Origin: a virus
IMG/VR virus record: IMGVR_UViG_3300047386_000118
Coordinates: 1-29,107 of that record
Strand: one strand, 5' to 3'
Length of the DNA stretch: 29,107 nucleotides
The translations under genes and the position numbers were made by a program. The notes beneath the pieces were generated by a model, which was not told the origin of the DNA, did not search any database, and saw only the letters and a list, made by a program, of their open reading frames with translations. Position 1 is the stretch's first letter. Each line of letters opens with the position of its first letter. Positions 19,811-27,079 of the stretch are shown here, piece by piece.

Positions 19811-22057
19811 ATGGCTTCATTACTTCAACGCCTTAGCAATCTAATCACAAAAAACGCGCAACAAACCGCCGCGGCATATAACAAGGCAATATATCAGTAT
19901 TTGGGTGAATCAATCATTTGGAATCCTGAAAACGACGATTCTTACATTCAACAAGGGTATCGAAAGAACGCGACAATTTATTCACTTGTTAACATTATCA
20001 CAAAAGCGGCAACAACCATTCCGTTTCAAGTGTACGAAAAAACAAATGAAAACGACCTAAAAAGATATAAGGCATTGACAAGCGGGACAATTGATTCCGG
20101 CGCACTTTATAAAGCCGAAATACTAAGAAAGCAAGCGTTGAACGAATTGGAAGGAACGCCGCTTCATGAACTGTTGGAACGTCCGAATCCTTCGCAATCT
20201 TACAATTCATTTTTGACTGAATTGATTGCATTCGGGAAACTTACCGGGAACCGTTATGTTTATGGGATTGCACCGGAAACGGGAATGAACCAAGGGCGTT
20301 ATTCTGAACTTTATGTTATGCCGTCGCAAGTCATGGAAATTGTTTCGGGCGGTTTTATGCAACCGGTCAAAGGATATCGAATTGAATACAACGGGACGTT
20401 TGATTTGCCCGCCGACGACATTTGCCATATAAAAGACTTTAACCCCTTTTACGACGGGACGGGTTCGCATTTGTACGGTCAATCCCCATTGCGTGCCGGA
20501 CTTCGTTCACTTACAACAAACAATGAAGCCGTCACAACGGGCGTGAAATACTTACAAAACCAAACGGCGCGTGGTGTTTTAATGAGTGAAGAAGGCGATT
20601 TGAATGAAATGCAAGCGCAACAATTGAAAGACAAATTCCGCCAACAATTCCAAGGTTCTTCAAACGCCGGTGATGTTATTATCACACCAAAAAAATTGTC
20701 TTGGGTGAACTTCGGATTGAACGCCGCGGACGTGTCACTTATTGAACAATACAACGCTTCAATAAAAGATTTGTGCAATGTTTACAATGTACCCGTTCAG
20801 CTATTGAATAACACCGAATCAAGCACTTACAACAACATGCGTGAAGCGAAAAAGGCGTTGTATCAAAATTGCGTTATTCCTGAACTTATCAAAGTACGCG
20901 ACGAATTGAACCGTTGGTTGGTTCCAAAGTTTGGTGACAATTTATTCCTTGATTTTGATTTCACTTCAATTCCTGAATTGCAAGAAGAAACGGAAAAAGT
21001 CGTTGGACAATTGACGCAAGCGTGGTGGTTGACGCCAAACGAAAAACGAATTGCGATGTCTTACGGTCAAGATGAAGACACCCCGGCACTTGATGATTAC
21101 TACATACCGGCGAACCTTATTCCAACACAAAACGTTGGTGTTGAAATGCCCGACCCCGAACCAATTGAAGACCCGAAAGACGACAAACCAATTGACGAAA
21201 TGGTCAAGCTATTCAAAGCACTTGTCCCGGGAATGACCGACGTATTCACAACGGTTGATGAAGCCGAAGCGCGTGCCGAAGAACTTGGCGGAACGGGACA
21301 CCATGAACATTCATTTGACGGTGAAACAGTTTACATGCCTTTTGATTCACATGAACTTTATGAAGCCGCACTTACTGAAGGCGACAAGTCAGAAAATGAA
21401 GAAGAAGAAAAAGAAATTTCGGAACGTTTGAAAGCCGCACTTGAAAACAAGGTTGAAGAACACAACGACGAAGTGGACAACGACCCTGACAAATCAACTG
21501 ACGTTGACACGTTGTTTGAAGTTTATGAACGTGGTGTTGGCGCATATAGAACAAACCCGGAATCAGTTCGACCGACTGTTTCGTCGCCTGAACAATGGGC
21601 AATGGGACGCGTGAATTCTTATTTGTTTGCACTTAGAAACGGAAAGTTTCGTTCAGGAAAACACGACACCGATTTGTTACCCGAGGGACACCCAATGAGT
21701 TCAAAAGAAGAAGAAGAAAAAAACGGGGACACGTTTGACAATTACCCACAAAGCGCAACCAACAACGCAAAACGAATGATTGAATGGCGCGAAAAATACG
21801 GTGACGAAGTTACTGCGGGAACGATGACGGGTTGGCGAAGGGCGCGCATGATAGCCGACCGCGAACCTTTGAATGTTGACATGTTGCGAAGAATCAATTC
21901 ATTCTTTGCACGTCATGAAGGCAACGAGAAAATCGCTGAACAATACAAAGAAACACCATGGAAAGACAACGGGTTCGTTTCATGGAATCTTTGGGGCGGA
22001 ACGCAAATGCGTGATTGGGTGAAAGAAACATTGTCCAAATTAGAAAATGAAATATAA
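19811..22057 (+). CDS. Portal protein with long C-terminal extension
   Basis: A 748-residue protein. Residues 1-430 are an HK97-type portal (YSLVNIITKAATTIPFQVYEK, HELLERPNPSQSYNSFLTELIAFGKLTGNRYVY, GQSPLRAGLRSLTTNNEAVTTGVKYLQNQ, NNTESSTYNNMREAKKALYQNCVIPEL). It forms the DNA channel of the head. Ordinary portals end near residue 430-480; here an acidic linker and about 250 more residues follow. These include FEVYERGVGAYRTN...SPEQWAMGRVNSYLFALRNGKF (about 575-617) and NAKRMIEWREKYGDEVTAGTMTGWRRARMIADRE (about 655-688), helical modules that I have seen in other phage virion proteins but cannot name with certainty. The extension may be packaged or may bind the membrane proteins encoded next. 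The next gene overlaps it by 11 bp. Confidence 0.92.
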   Translation: MASLLQRLSNLITKNAQQTAAAYNKAIYQYLGESIIWNPENDDSYIQQGYRKNATIYSLVNIITKAATTIPFQVYEKTNENDLKRYKALTSGTIDSGALYKAEILRKQALNELEGTPLHELLERPNPSQSYNSFLTELIAFGKLTGNRYVYGIAPETGMNQGRYSELYVMPSQVMEIVSGGFMQPVKGYRIEYNGTFDLPADDICHIKDFNPFYDGTGSHLYGQSPLRAGLRSLTTNNEAVTTGVKYLQNQTARGVLMSEEGDLNEMQAQQLKDKFRQQFQGSSNAGDVIITPKKLSWVNFGLNAADVSLIEQYNASIKDLCNVYNVPVQLLNNTESSTYNNMREAKKALYQNCVIPELIKVRDELNRWLVPKFGDNLFLDFDFTSIPELQEETEKVVGQLTQAWWLTPNEKRIAMSYGQDEDTPALDDYYIPANLIPTQNVGVEMPDPEPIEDPKDDKPIDEMVKLFKALVPGMTDVFTTVDEAEARAEELGGTGHHEHSFDGETVYMPFDSHELYEAALTEGDKSENEEEEKEISERLKAALENKVEEHNDEVDNDPDKSTDVDTLFEVYERGVGAYRTNPESVRPTVSSPEQWAMGRVNSYLFALRNGKFRSGKHDTDLLPEGHPMSSKEEEEKNGDTFDNYPQSATNNAKRMIEWREKYGDEVTAGTMTGWRRARMIADREPLNVDMLRRINSFFARHEGNEKIAEQYKETPWKDNGFVSWNLWGGTQMRDWVKETLSKLENEI

Positions 22058-22346
22058 CAAAAACGTTATGAAAGAACTTTCAAAACAAACGAAATTCAAC
22101 ATGTCAATCGAAACAATGATTTCGTTGGCGGGTGCGCTAATTATCGCAACGGGTTTTTATTGGAATTTAAAAGCACAAATTTCCGAAGCAATGTTGCAAC
22201 CCGCCCCCACAATATCGCGTGAGGAATTCGACATGAAAGACAACATGATTCGCAACGAGGTTATGAACAACCGGGAACTTATTGAAAAAAACTTTGAAAA
22301 ACTTGAAATCATTGAAGCGCGTTTGTATGAATTAAAAACCAACTAA
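22047..22346 (+). CDS. Small membrane protein with coiled coil, 99 aa
   Basis: One membrane segment (about residues 23-42, ETMISLAGALIIATGFYW) followed by a helical, charged C-terminal part with heptad-like pattern (FDMKDNMIRNEVMNNRELIEKNFEKLEIIEARLYELK). The ATG at 22047 lies within the portal gene end; ATG at 22068 (MKELSKQ) is an equally good start. The topology, a single N-terminal membrane span plus coiled coil, is that of an inner-membrane spanin, but no direct homology is seen. It is the first of three exported or membrane proteins encoded between portal and minor head genes. Confidence 0.72.
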   Translation: MKYNKNVMKELSKQTKFNMSIETMISLAGALIIATGFYWNLKAQISEAMLQPAPTISREEFDMKDNMIRNEVMNNRELIEKNFEKLEIIEARLYELKTN

Positions 22347-22347
22347 A

Positions 22348-22677
22348 ATGAAAACTTTGTTGCTTGTCTTATTGGCTTTGTTTGTCCCTACAAAAACAAT
22401 TCATGCGCCAATTGAAAGCAACGACATAACAGTTCTACAAATCAACGCCCGTTGGAATCAAAATAAAACAATCGACCTGAACGGATTGATTGGTTGCAAA
22501 GTTCAATTCGCTTGGTTGGAAAGTCAAAGCAATCAAATGAAATCAGAAATTCAAACCGTTCCGATAATTGTTGTTTATAGTAAAAACAAACCCGTCAAAC
22601 AATGGGCGGCGGATTTGTCATTTTCACTTGACGTTGATGTAAACGAAATACAAAATTTCATTGATAAAATAAGATAA
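22348..22677 (+). CDS. Exported thioredoxin-fold-like protein without CXXC, 109 aa
   Basis: N-terminal signal sequence (MKTLLLVLLALFVPTKTIHA, probable cleavage after residue 20). The mature part resembles a small thioredoxin fold: ITVLQINARWNQNKTIDL (the strand and W of thioredoxin), GCKVQFAWLESQ, TVPIIVVYSKNK with Pro72 in the place of the cis-proline, and LDVDVNEIQNFIDKI as the last helix. The CXXC active site is missing; a single Cys50 remains in the mature part. It is therefore probably a binding module acting in the periplasm. The start is 1 nt after the previous stop and the next gene starts 1 nt after its own. Confidence 0.62.
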   Translation: MKTLLLVLLALFVPTKTIHAPIESNDITVLQINARWNQNKTIDLNGLIGCKVQFAWLESQSNQMKSEIQTVPIIVVYSKNKPVKQWAADLSFSLDVDVNEIQNFIDKIR

Positions 22678-22678
22678 A

Positions 22679-23044
22679 ATGAACATTCACAAAGACAAAG
22701 AATTTCGCGGATATATTGGGGCGGGAATCATTTTTTTCCTTGTCATCGGACTTTTGTTGTTTCTTAGTTTTTATGAAGTCCCACAATCAAACAACGACAT
22801 TTTCAAAGTGATTGTCGGAATGCTTGTCGGTTCATTGTCTTTGGTGATTGCAACTTTTGTCGGCAAAGACCCTGAAGAAGTTTCCAAAATGAAAGCGAAA
22901 AACGAAAGTTTGGAAAAACAAGTTGCGCAAATCATTGACGAAAAAGACAAAATTGAAAAAACATTGCGCGACTTACAAACCGAAGTGATTGAAAAACTTT
23001 CCATTTCGGGCGTGAACTTTGAATTCAAAAACATAAAAAAATAA
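22679..23044 (+). CDS. Membrane protein with two spans and a coiled coil, 121 aa
   Basis: Two hydrophobic segments (about 12-31, YIGAGIIFFLVIGLLLFLSF, and 43-60, VIVGMLVGSLSLVIATFVG) joined by a short acidic loop, then a long coiled coil (EEVSKMKAKNESLEKQVAQIIDEKDKIEKTLRDLQTEVIEKL). This is a holin-sized protein and a possible second holin or antiholin, though the coiled coil is unusual for one. Tightly packed between the exported protein (1 nt) and the minor head gene (2 nt). Function not established. Confidence 0.65.
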   Translation: MNIHKDKEFRGYIGAGIIFFLVIGLLLFLSFYEVPQSNNDIFKVIVGMLVGSLSLVIATFVGKDPEEVSKMKAKNESLEKQVAQIIDEKDKIEKTLRDLQTEVIEKLSISGVNFEFKNIKK

Positions 23045-23046
23045 AC

Positions 23047-23952
23047 ATGCCAACACTAAGGGAAAAAGAAATTGTCAAAAAAGATTTCGTTGACGATTGG
23101 CGTTCGGCATTTTCAAAGCGACTTGGACGTGCTGAAAATCGCCTTGTTGCGCGTTTAAAGCGTTTCTACAAACGAAACTATTTTGAAGCGATTGACACGT
23201 TCATTCAAACAAATAACATTCAAACTGAAGGTTTATTTAAAACCGACGATTGGAAAAACATATACATTGCAATTTATACCGATATCGGAATGGACTTTGC
23301 GAAATGGTATGCAAACAATTTCCGGCGGTACATTCCAAAATCATTTGATTCGGAAAAACTTGAAGACGTGTTTCAACAAGCGTTCAATGCTTACGCCTTA
23401 CAACACGGCGGAACGCAAATTGTTTTGGTTCAAGGAACGGCACTTGAAACACTAAAAAAGATTTTGCAAAGACGAATGCAAGACCCCGAATTCAATTCAC
23501 TTGGCGAACGTGAACGCGCCCGGATATTGCGTTCAGAGTTCACACGATATTCAGATTTCCAAGCGCGTCGTTTGGTTCGTACTGAAGCGACAAACGCGGC
23601 AAACCTTGGCGTTGAAAAAGGCGCAACAACTTTGTTTCCGCCTGACCAATTAAACAAACGTTGGATAACTGCGCGCGACGGTCGTGTTCGTTCGTTTTTT
23701 GAAGGCGACAAAGCCGACCACGTTGAAATGGAAAGACACCCGGATATTCCTTTTGACGGGTTTTTTGACGTTCCGACTGTTTTCGGAAGTGATAAAATGC
23801 GACGCCCCGGTGACCCTTCAGGTTCGGCGGCAAATCGAATCAATTGTCGTTGCGGTATCATTCCAATTCCGATTGAAGGTGCGCAAGCGCGTGAAGGATT
23901 GACGGGGGTTGGTGTTGGCTTGTCCGGCGCGGGAACGTCGTCAATTGTCTAA
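23047..23952 (+). CDS. Minor head protein (SPP1 gp7 / Mu F family)
   Basis: A 301-residue head morphogenesis protein. The C-terminal Mu F domain is clear: QARRLVRTEATNAANLGVEKGA, RWITARDGRVRSFFEGDKADHVEMERHPDIPFDGFF and DPSGSAANRINCRCGIIPIPIEG. The long helical N-terminal half (LVARLKRFYKRNYFEAIDTF) is typical of portal-associated forms. These proteins sit inside the head at the portal and can enter the host with the DNA. The protein ends in a glycine/serine-rich tail. A promoter lies between it and the protease gene, so the head operon is boosted there. Confidence 0.88.
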   Translation: MPTLREKEIVKKDFVDDWRSAFSKRLGRAENRLVARLKRFYKRNYFEAIDTFIQTNNIQTEGLFKTDDWKNIYIAIYTDIGMDFAKWYANNFRRYIPKSFDSEKLEDVFQQAFNAYALQHGGTQIVLVQGTALETLKKILQRRMQDPEFNSLGERERARILRSEFTRYSDFQARRLVRTEATNAANLGVEKGATTLFPPDQLNKRWITARDGRVRSFFEGDKADHVEMERHPDIPFDGFFDVPTVFGSDKMRRPGDPSGSAANRINCRCGIIPIPIEGAQAREGLTGVGVGLSGAGTSSIV

Positions 23953-23964
23953 ATTAAAAATTTG

Positions 23965-23972
23965 TAAATTTG
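23965..23972 (+). promoter_or_regulatory. Promoter -7 box (TAAATTTG) for protease and capsid
   Basis: TAAATTTG lies 14 nt before the ATG at 23987. The 18 bases GTAAATTTGTAAAAAATA (23964-23981) are identical to 923-940. Its position suits strong expression of protease and major capsid. Confidence 0.68.
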
Positions 23973-23986
23973 TAAAAAATAAAAAT

Positions 23987-24670
23987 ATGTCTATTTTATT
24001 TAAGACCGCACCCGTTGGGGAATTGCTTGACGCCGATGAGAAGGCGGGCATTGTCAAGGGTTACGGTTCATATTTTGGAAATAAAGATTCCGACAACGAC
24101 GTGATTGTCAAAGGTGCTTACAAAAAGACCATTGAAGAAAACGGCGAACGTGTGAAATACTTATATCAACACGACATGTTCAAACCAATCGGAAAAATGG
24201 TTGAACTATATGAAGACGACAAGGGACTTGTTTTCGTTGCCGAGGTTGCAAAAACGCAACTTGGAATGGACACGATTGAACTAATGAAAGCCGGCGTCAT
24301 CACCGAAAATTCGGTTGGAATCATGCCAATACAAAAACAACAAAAAGGGGATATTCGCGAAATATCTGAAGTCAAATTGTACGAAATAAGCGCGGTCACA
24401 ATTGCCGCCAATGACCAAGCGAAAATCCTTGATGTAAAAAATGAAGCGTTGACAAAGCAACATTGTGAACGTTTTGAAAAACTTGCCAAGCTAATACGCA
24501 AAGGCAATATATCGGACGAAATGGGATTGTCCATTGAAGCCGAACTTTTAAAGCTAAAATCATTGTTTGAACAATTCACAACGCCGGTTGAGGAAACCAC
24601 GTTGCCGAAAAACGCGGTTGATGCTGACGAACCTTTTAATTATATGTTAAACATTTTCCAAAAACTTTAA
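23987..24670 (+). CDS. HK97-type prohead protease (peptidase S78)
   Basis: A 227-residue maturation protease that trims the capsid protein and itself. The reading frame is open 26 codons further upstream, but those codons cover the minor head gene end and the promoter, so I start at ATG 23987. Motifs: GYGSYFGNKDSDNDVIVKGAYKKTI, YLYQHD with His62, and LMKAGVITENSVGIMP with Ser109, the His/Ser pair of S78, then YEISAVTIAAND. The last ~60 residues are helical and acidic and may act as an internal scaffold or be cut off. The capsid gene starts 2 nt after its stop. Confidence 0.92.
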   Translation: MSILFKTAPVGELLDADEKAGIVKGYGSYFGNKDSDNDVIVKGAYKKTIEENGERVKYLYQHDMFKPIGKMVELYEDDKGLVFVAEVAKTQLGMDTIELMKAGVITENSVGIMPIQKQQKGDIREISEVKLYEISAVTIAANDQAKILDVKNEALTKQHCERFEKLAKLIRKGNISDEMGLSIEAELLKLKSLFEQFTTPVEETTLPKNAVDADEPFNYMLNIFQKL

Positions 24671-24672
24671 TC

Positions 24673-25830
24673 ATGGAAGAAAACACAAAAAATCAAATTG
24701 ATGCGATTGCAAAAGAAATCGAATCTAAATTTGAAAACGTTGCGTCAACTAACAAAGACGAATTCAACGCGTTGACTGAAAAATTCAACGACCTGAATTC
24801 AAGAATTGACGCACAAGAAGTAGCGACTAAAAAATTTAATGAAAGTCGTGAACCAAAATCATTCAGAAATACATTAACAAAAGCAATTTCCGAAGGTGCG
24901 ATTGACGCCCTTAAAAACGGAAACGCCCGTTCAGCTAAGTTCGAAATCAAAGCGGACATGACAACCGGTGCGGATTTTACCGGCGAAGTTATTGCGGCGG
25001 ATAGGGTTAGCGGTTACAAATTTGACCCCACCCGTTCTACGCACGTTCGTCAACTTATTCCAACGGGTTCAACTGCGTCTGACGTAGTTCGTTTCGTAAA
25101 GGAAAGCGGATATTCAAACGGTGCTGCGGCAACGTCTGAAGGTTCGACCCTTACTCAATCGGATTTTGACATGACCGCAAGCGATGCAAACGTTCAGAAA
25201 ATTGGAACGTACTTCAGAATTTCTGAAGAAATGCTTGCCGATACACCACAATTGACAAGTTATTTGTCAGCGCGTGCGCCTGAAAAACTATTGGAAGTTG
25301 AAGACACGCAAATTCTAAGCGGAACCGGTGTTTCCCCACAATTAAGTGGTATCATTACCGATTCAGCTGATTTCGCGGCGGGTGGCTTTGCCAACGCTAT
25401 CGAAAGCGCAAATGAATTTGACGTTTTGACTGTTGCAATGAATCAATTGTCACTTTCAAACTATCAAGCAAATTATATTATGATTAATCCAACGGATTTC
25501 CACAAGATATTGTTGCTTAAGGATTCAAACAACAACTACTTGAAAGACCAATGGTATCAAGGACTTGAACCAAGAATCAATGGCGTTCCCGTAGTTCTTT
25601 CAACTGCAATCACTTCCGACAAATATCTAATCGGAAACTTTAGCGTTGGAACACAACTTTGGGTTCGTGACAATGTTTCTGTTGAATTCTTCAGAGAAGA
25701 CGGAACCAATGTCCGCGATGGATTCGTAACGTGCCGCGTCATGGAACGCGTTGCGCTTACCAACTACCTACCAAACGCATTTGTAAACGGTGATTTCAGC
25801 GTTGACAAAGCCGCGCTTGAAACTGCTTAA
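24673..25830 (+). CDS. Major capsid protein (HK97 fold)
   Basis: A 385-residue capsid protein. The first ~75 residues form a charged helical scaffold (NQIDAIAKEIESKF onward, then EFNALTEKFNDLNSRID), the delta domain that the protease removes; the cut is likely near residue 80-100. The mature body has the Phage_capsid pattern: STHVRQLIPTGSTASDVVRFVKESG, FRISEEMLADTPQLTSYL, LEVEDTQILSGTG, INPTDFHKILLLKDSNNNYL, GVPVVLSTAI, YLIGNFSVGTQLWVRDNVSVEF and CRVMERVALTNYLPNAFV. A terminator follows, so capsid transcripts end here and the accessory genes use their own promoters. Confidence 0.95.
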   Translation: MEENTKNQIDAIAKEIESKFENVASTNKDEFNALTEKFNDLNSRIDAQEVATKKFNESREPKSFRNTLTKAISEGAIDALKNGNARSAKFEIKADMTTGADFTGEVIAADRVSGYKFDPTRSTHVRQLIPTGSTASDVVRFVKESGYSNGAAATSEGSTLTQSDFDMTASDANVQKIGTYFRISEEMLADTPQLTSYLSARAPEKLLEVEDTQILSGTGVSPQLSGIITDSADFAAGGFANAIESANEFDVLTVAMNQLSLSNYQANYIMINPTDFHKILLLKDSNNNYLKDQWYQGLEPRINGVPVVLSTAITSDKYLIGNFSVGTQLWVRDNVSVEFFREDGTNVRDGFVTCRVMERVALTNYLPNAFVNGDFSVDKAALETA

Positions 25831-25850
25831 TCAATAAGCAATTAGACCAT

Positions 25851-25880
25851 AAAAGGGGCGCATTTGTGTCCCTTTTTTTT
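25851..25880 (+). terminator. Intrinsic terminator after the capsid gene
   Basis: AAAAGGG (25851-25857) pairs with CCCTTTT (25870-25876); GCGC and GTGT between them can add four more pairs around the loop ATTT. The T run continues to 25880. Confidence 0.85.
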
Positions 25881-25954
25881 GTGTCCTATATTCGTAGAAA
25901 TAAAAAATTTTCTTTTTTTTTAAAATTTATTTGCAATTAATAGAATTATTTTAT

Positions 25955-25962
25955 TATCTTTG
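25955..25962 (+). promoter_or_regulatory. Promoter: TTTG - 21 nt - TATCTTTG
   Basis: TATCTTTG at 25955-25962 with TTTG at 25930-25933. It starts the accessory island between capsid and connector genes. The first ATG after it (25975) opens a four-codon frame, ATG AAA CAA TTA TGA, which overlaps the gene start at 25986. Confidence 0.75.
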
Positions 25963-25985
25963 ACATATCAAACAATGAAACAATT

Positions 25986-26228
25986 ATGAAAAAATCAGCG
26001 GCACAAATCAGAATCAACGAGAAAATCAAGTTCTCTGACGCATTCGGAACTCACACTTTGAAAGTGAATGAACAACTTCAAAGCAGTATATACAATAGTC
26101 AAGTCAAGATTGTCGGGACTGTAATGTCGACAACTTGCAAATCAATTGGCACAATGGAATCATTTGTTGTTGTAGGGAAGAATTATGAAAGATATTTTAA
26201 ATTCAAAACTAAAATTCAAATCGTATAA
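25986..26228 (+). CDS. Hypothetical protein, 80 aa, accessory island
   Basis: Small basic protein, mainly strands: QIRINEKIKFSDAFGTHTLKVNEQLQSS, VKIVGTVMSTTCKSIGTMESFVVVGKNYERYFKFKTKIQIV. No family is recognised. It has its own promoter and a strong GC-rich hairpin right after its stop, the signature of a moron-type gene inserted in a structural operon. ATG 25986 overlaps the stop of a four-codon leader frame (25975-25989). Confidence 0.68.
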   Translation: MKKSAAQIRINEKIKFSDAFGTHTLKVNEQLQSSIYNSQVKIVGTVMSTTCKSIGTMESFVVVGKNYERYFKFKTKIQIV

Positions 26229-26237
26229 TAAAAACCC

Positions 26238-26258
26238 GGCGGGGTTCGCCCCGCCTTT
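26238..26258 (+). terminator. Strong hairpin with TTCG loop
   Basis: GGCGGGG (26238-26244), TTCG, CCCCGCC (26249-26255): a perfect 7-bp GC stem. Only TTT follows before AAATTTAAAA, so termination may be partial. Confidence 0.75.
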
Positions 26259-26270
26259 AAATTTAAAACA

Positions 26271-26381
26271 ATGAAGAAATTTGAACAAATGATTTATGTT
26301 GGCGTTTACTCAATTGGTGTTGGCGCGTTGATTGTTGGATTCCTTGCGTTCGCCGCTTGGTTTGATACGATTGTATTATGA
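26271..26381 (+). CDS. Small membrane protein, 36 aa
   Basis: MKKFEQMIYVGVYSIGVGAL followed by IVGFLAFAAWFDTIVL: one membrane helix covering most of the protein. It starts 15 nt after the hairpin, in a typical A-rich leader, and ends in an ATGA overlap with the next gene. Function unknown. Confidence 0.58.
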   Translation: MKKFEQMIYVGVYSIGVGALIVGFLAFAAWFDTIVL

Positions 26382-26527
26382 CTTTAATTCAGCAAATAAA
26401 AGAACAGTTGAAGGAATTGGAATCCAAATCGGATTTCATGACCGTACACGATAAAATATTTTTGTCAAGGGTTTCGAAGAAAATTGAAGACCTTGAACAC
26501 CGCATTCGGCGAAAGTCGGATTTTTAA
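26378..26527 (+). CDS. Small coiled-coil protein, 49 aa
   Basis: Starts in an ATGA overlap with the membrane protein. Almost a single charged helix with heptads (LIQQIKEQLKELESKSDF, KIFLSRVSKKIEDLEHRIRRK). It may partner the membrane protein upstream. No family is recognised. Confidence 0.58.
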   Translation: MTLIQQIKEQLKELESKSDFMTVHDKIFLSRVSKKIEDLEHRIRRKSDF

Positions 26528-26561
26528 TTTTGGTTTTTTTATTACTATGTTTCATGTTGAA

Positions 26562-26591
26562 AACCCGTTGAACATTCAGCGGGTTTTTTTT
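26562..26591 (+). terminator. Intrinsic terminator
   Basis: AACCCG (26562-26567) pairs with CGGGTT (26580-26585), with TGA and TCA pairing inside around ACAT, and T residues to 26591. Confidence 0.85.
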
Positions 26592-26592
26592 G

Positions 26593-26600
26593 TAATTTAG
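26593..26600 (+). promoter_or_regulatory. Weak promoter box (TAATTTAG)
   Basis: One mismatch to TAnnTTTG, 19 nt before ATG 26620 and directly after a terminator. Needed by context, but the match is imperfect. Confidence 0.35.
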
Positions 26601-26619
26601 TTACAACCAACAAAAACAA

Positions 26620-26994
26620 ATGAACGTCAACCAAAAAGGTTGTTTCGCTGAATACAAATTCGCGACCGTCGCAATGGAATGCGGTTTGAATGTTTCAATG
26701 CCTTTGCTTGATTCTTCAATTTACGATTGCATTGTTGAACATGAAGGTTGTCTTTCAAAAGTCCAAATCAAAAACGCAAATGACCGGGTACAATCCGAAG
26801 TCAAAAAAGGTGTTCACATTTCATTGCGTCCAAATGGAACGTTTTACAATTCACATTTGATTGACATTTTTGCAATCTATATTTTTGACGGTTTCTTTAT
26901 TATTCCAAATGAAGAACAACGCGCCTTCAGGTTTATTCAGGGCGGAAAGTATTCGAATTTTTTTAATAACTTTGCACCATTCTTCAATCAGTAG
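26620..26994 (+). CDS. PD-(D/E)XK endonuclease (PDDEXK_11-like), accessory
   Basis: A 124-residue protein with the order known for PDDEXK_11 (relatives include the group I intron enzyme I-Ssp6803I): KGCFAEYKFATVAMECGLNVSMPLLDSSIYDCIVEHEGCLSKVQIKNAN. Key residues: Glu11, Asp36 and Gln49-x-Lys51, a QxK form of the ExK motif that occurs in this group. A solo gene with a terminator before and a terminator/promoter after, in the middle of the head genes, suggests a mobile or moron gene, perhaps a free-standing homing-type nuclease or one that attacks competing DNA. Specificity cannot be read from the sequence. Confidence 0.78.
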   Translation: MNVNQKGCFAEYKFATVAMECGLNVSMPLLDSSIYDCIVEHEGCLSKVQIKNANDRVQSEVKKGVHISLRPNGTFYNSHLIDIFAIYIFDGFFIIPNEEQRAFRFIQGGKYSNFFNNFAPFFNQ

Positions 26995-27018
26995 GATTTT
27001 TTTCATTGTTTCATTAGG

Positions 27019-27051
27019 AAAAAGCGTCGAATTTGTTCGGCGTTTTTTTTT
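27019..27051 (+). terminator. Long-stem intrinsic terminator
   Basis: AAAAAGCGTCGAA (27019-27031) pairs with TTCGGCGTTTTTT (27036-27048) around TTTG, with two G-U pairs, then more T residues. It closes the accessory island. Confidence 0.85.
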
Positions 27052-27052
27052 G

Positions 27053-27060
27053 TATTTTTG
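27053..27060 (+). promoter_or_regulatory. Promoter -7 box (TATTTTTG) for the head-tail joining operon
   Basis: TATTTTTG lies 19 nt before ATG 27080, immediately after a terminator; TTTG at 27032-27035 is 17 nt upstream, within the terminator loop. The same arrangement is found before the tape measure gene. Confidence 0.65.
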
Positions 27061-27079
27061 TTAAATAAAATCATTAATC

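Noticed and set aside
23909-23986. Longer N-terminus for the prohead protease
   Set aside because: The 26 extra codons overlap the minor head gene and the promoter box; the family start fits ATG 23987.
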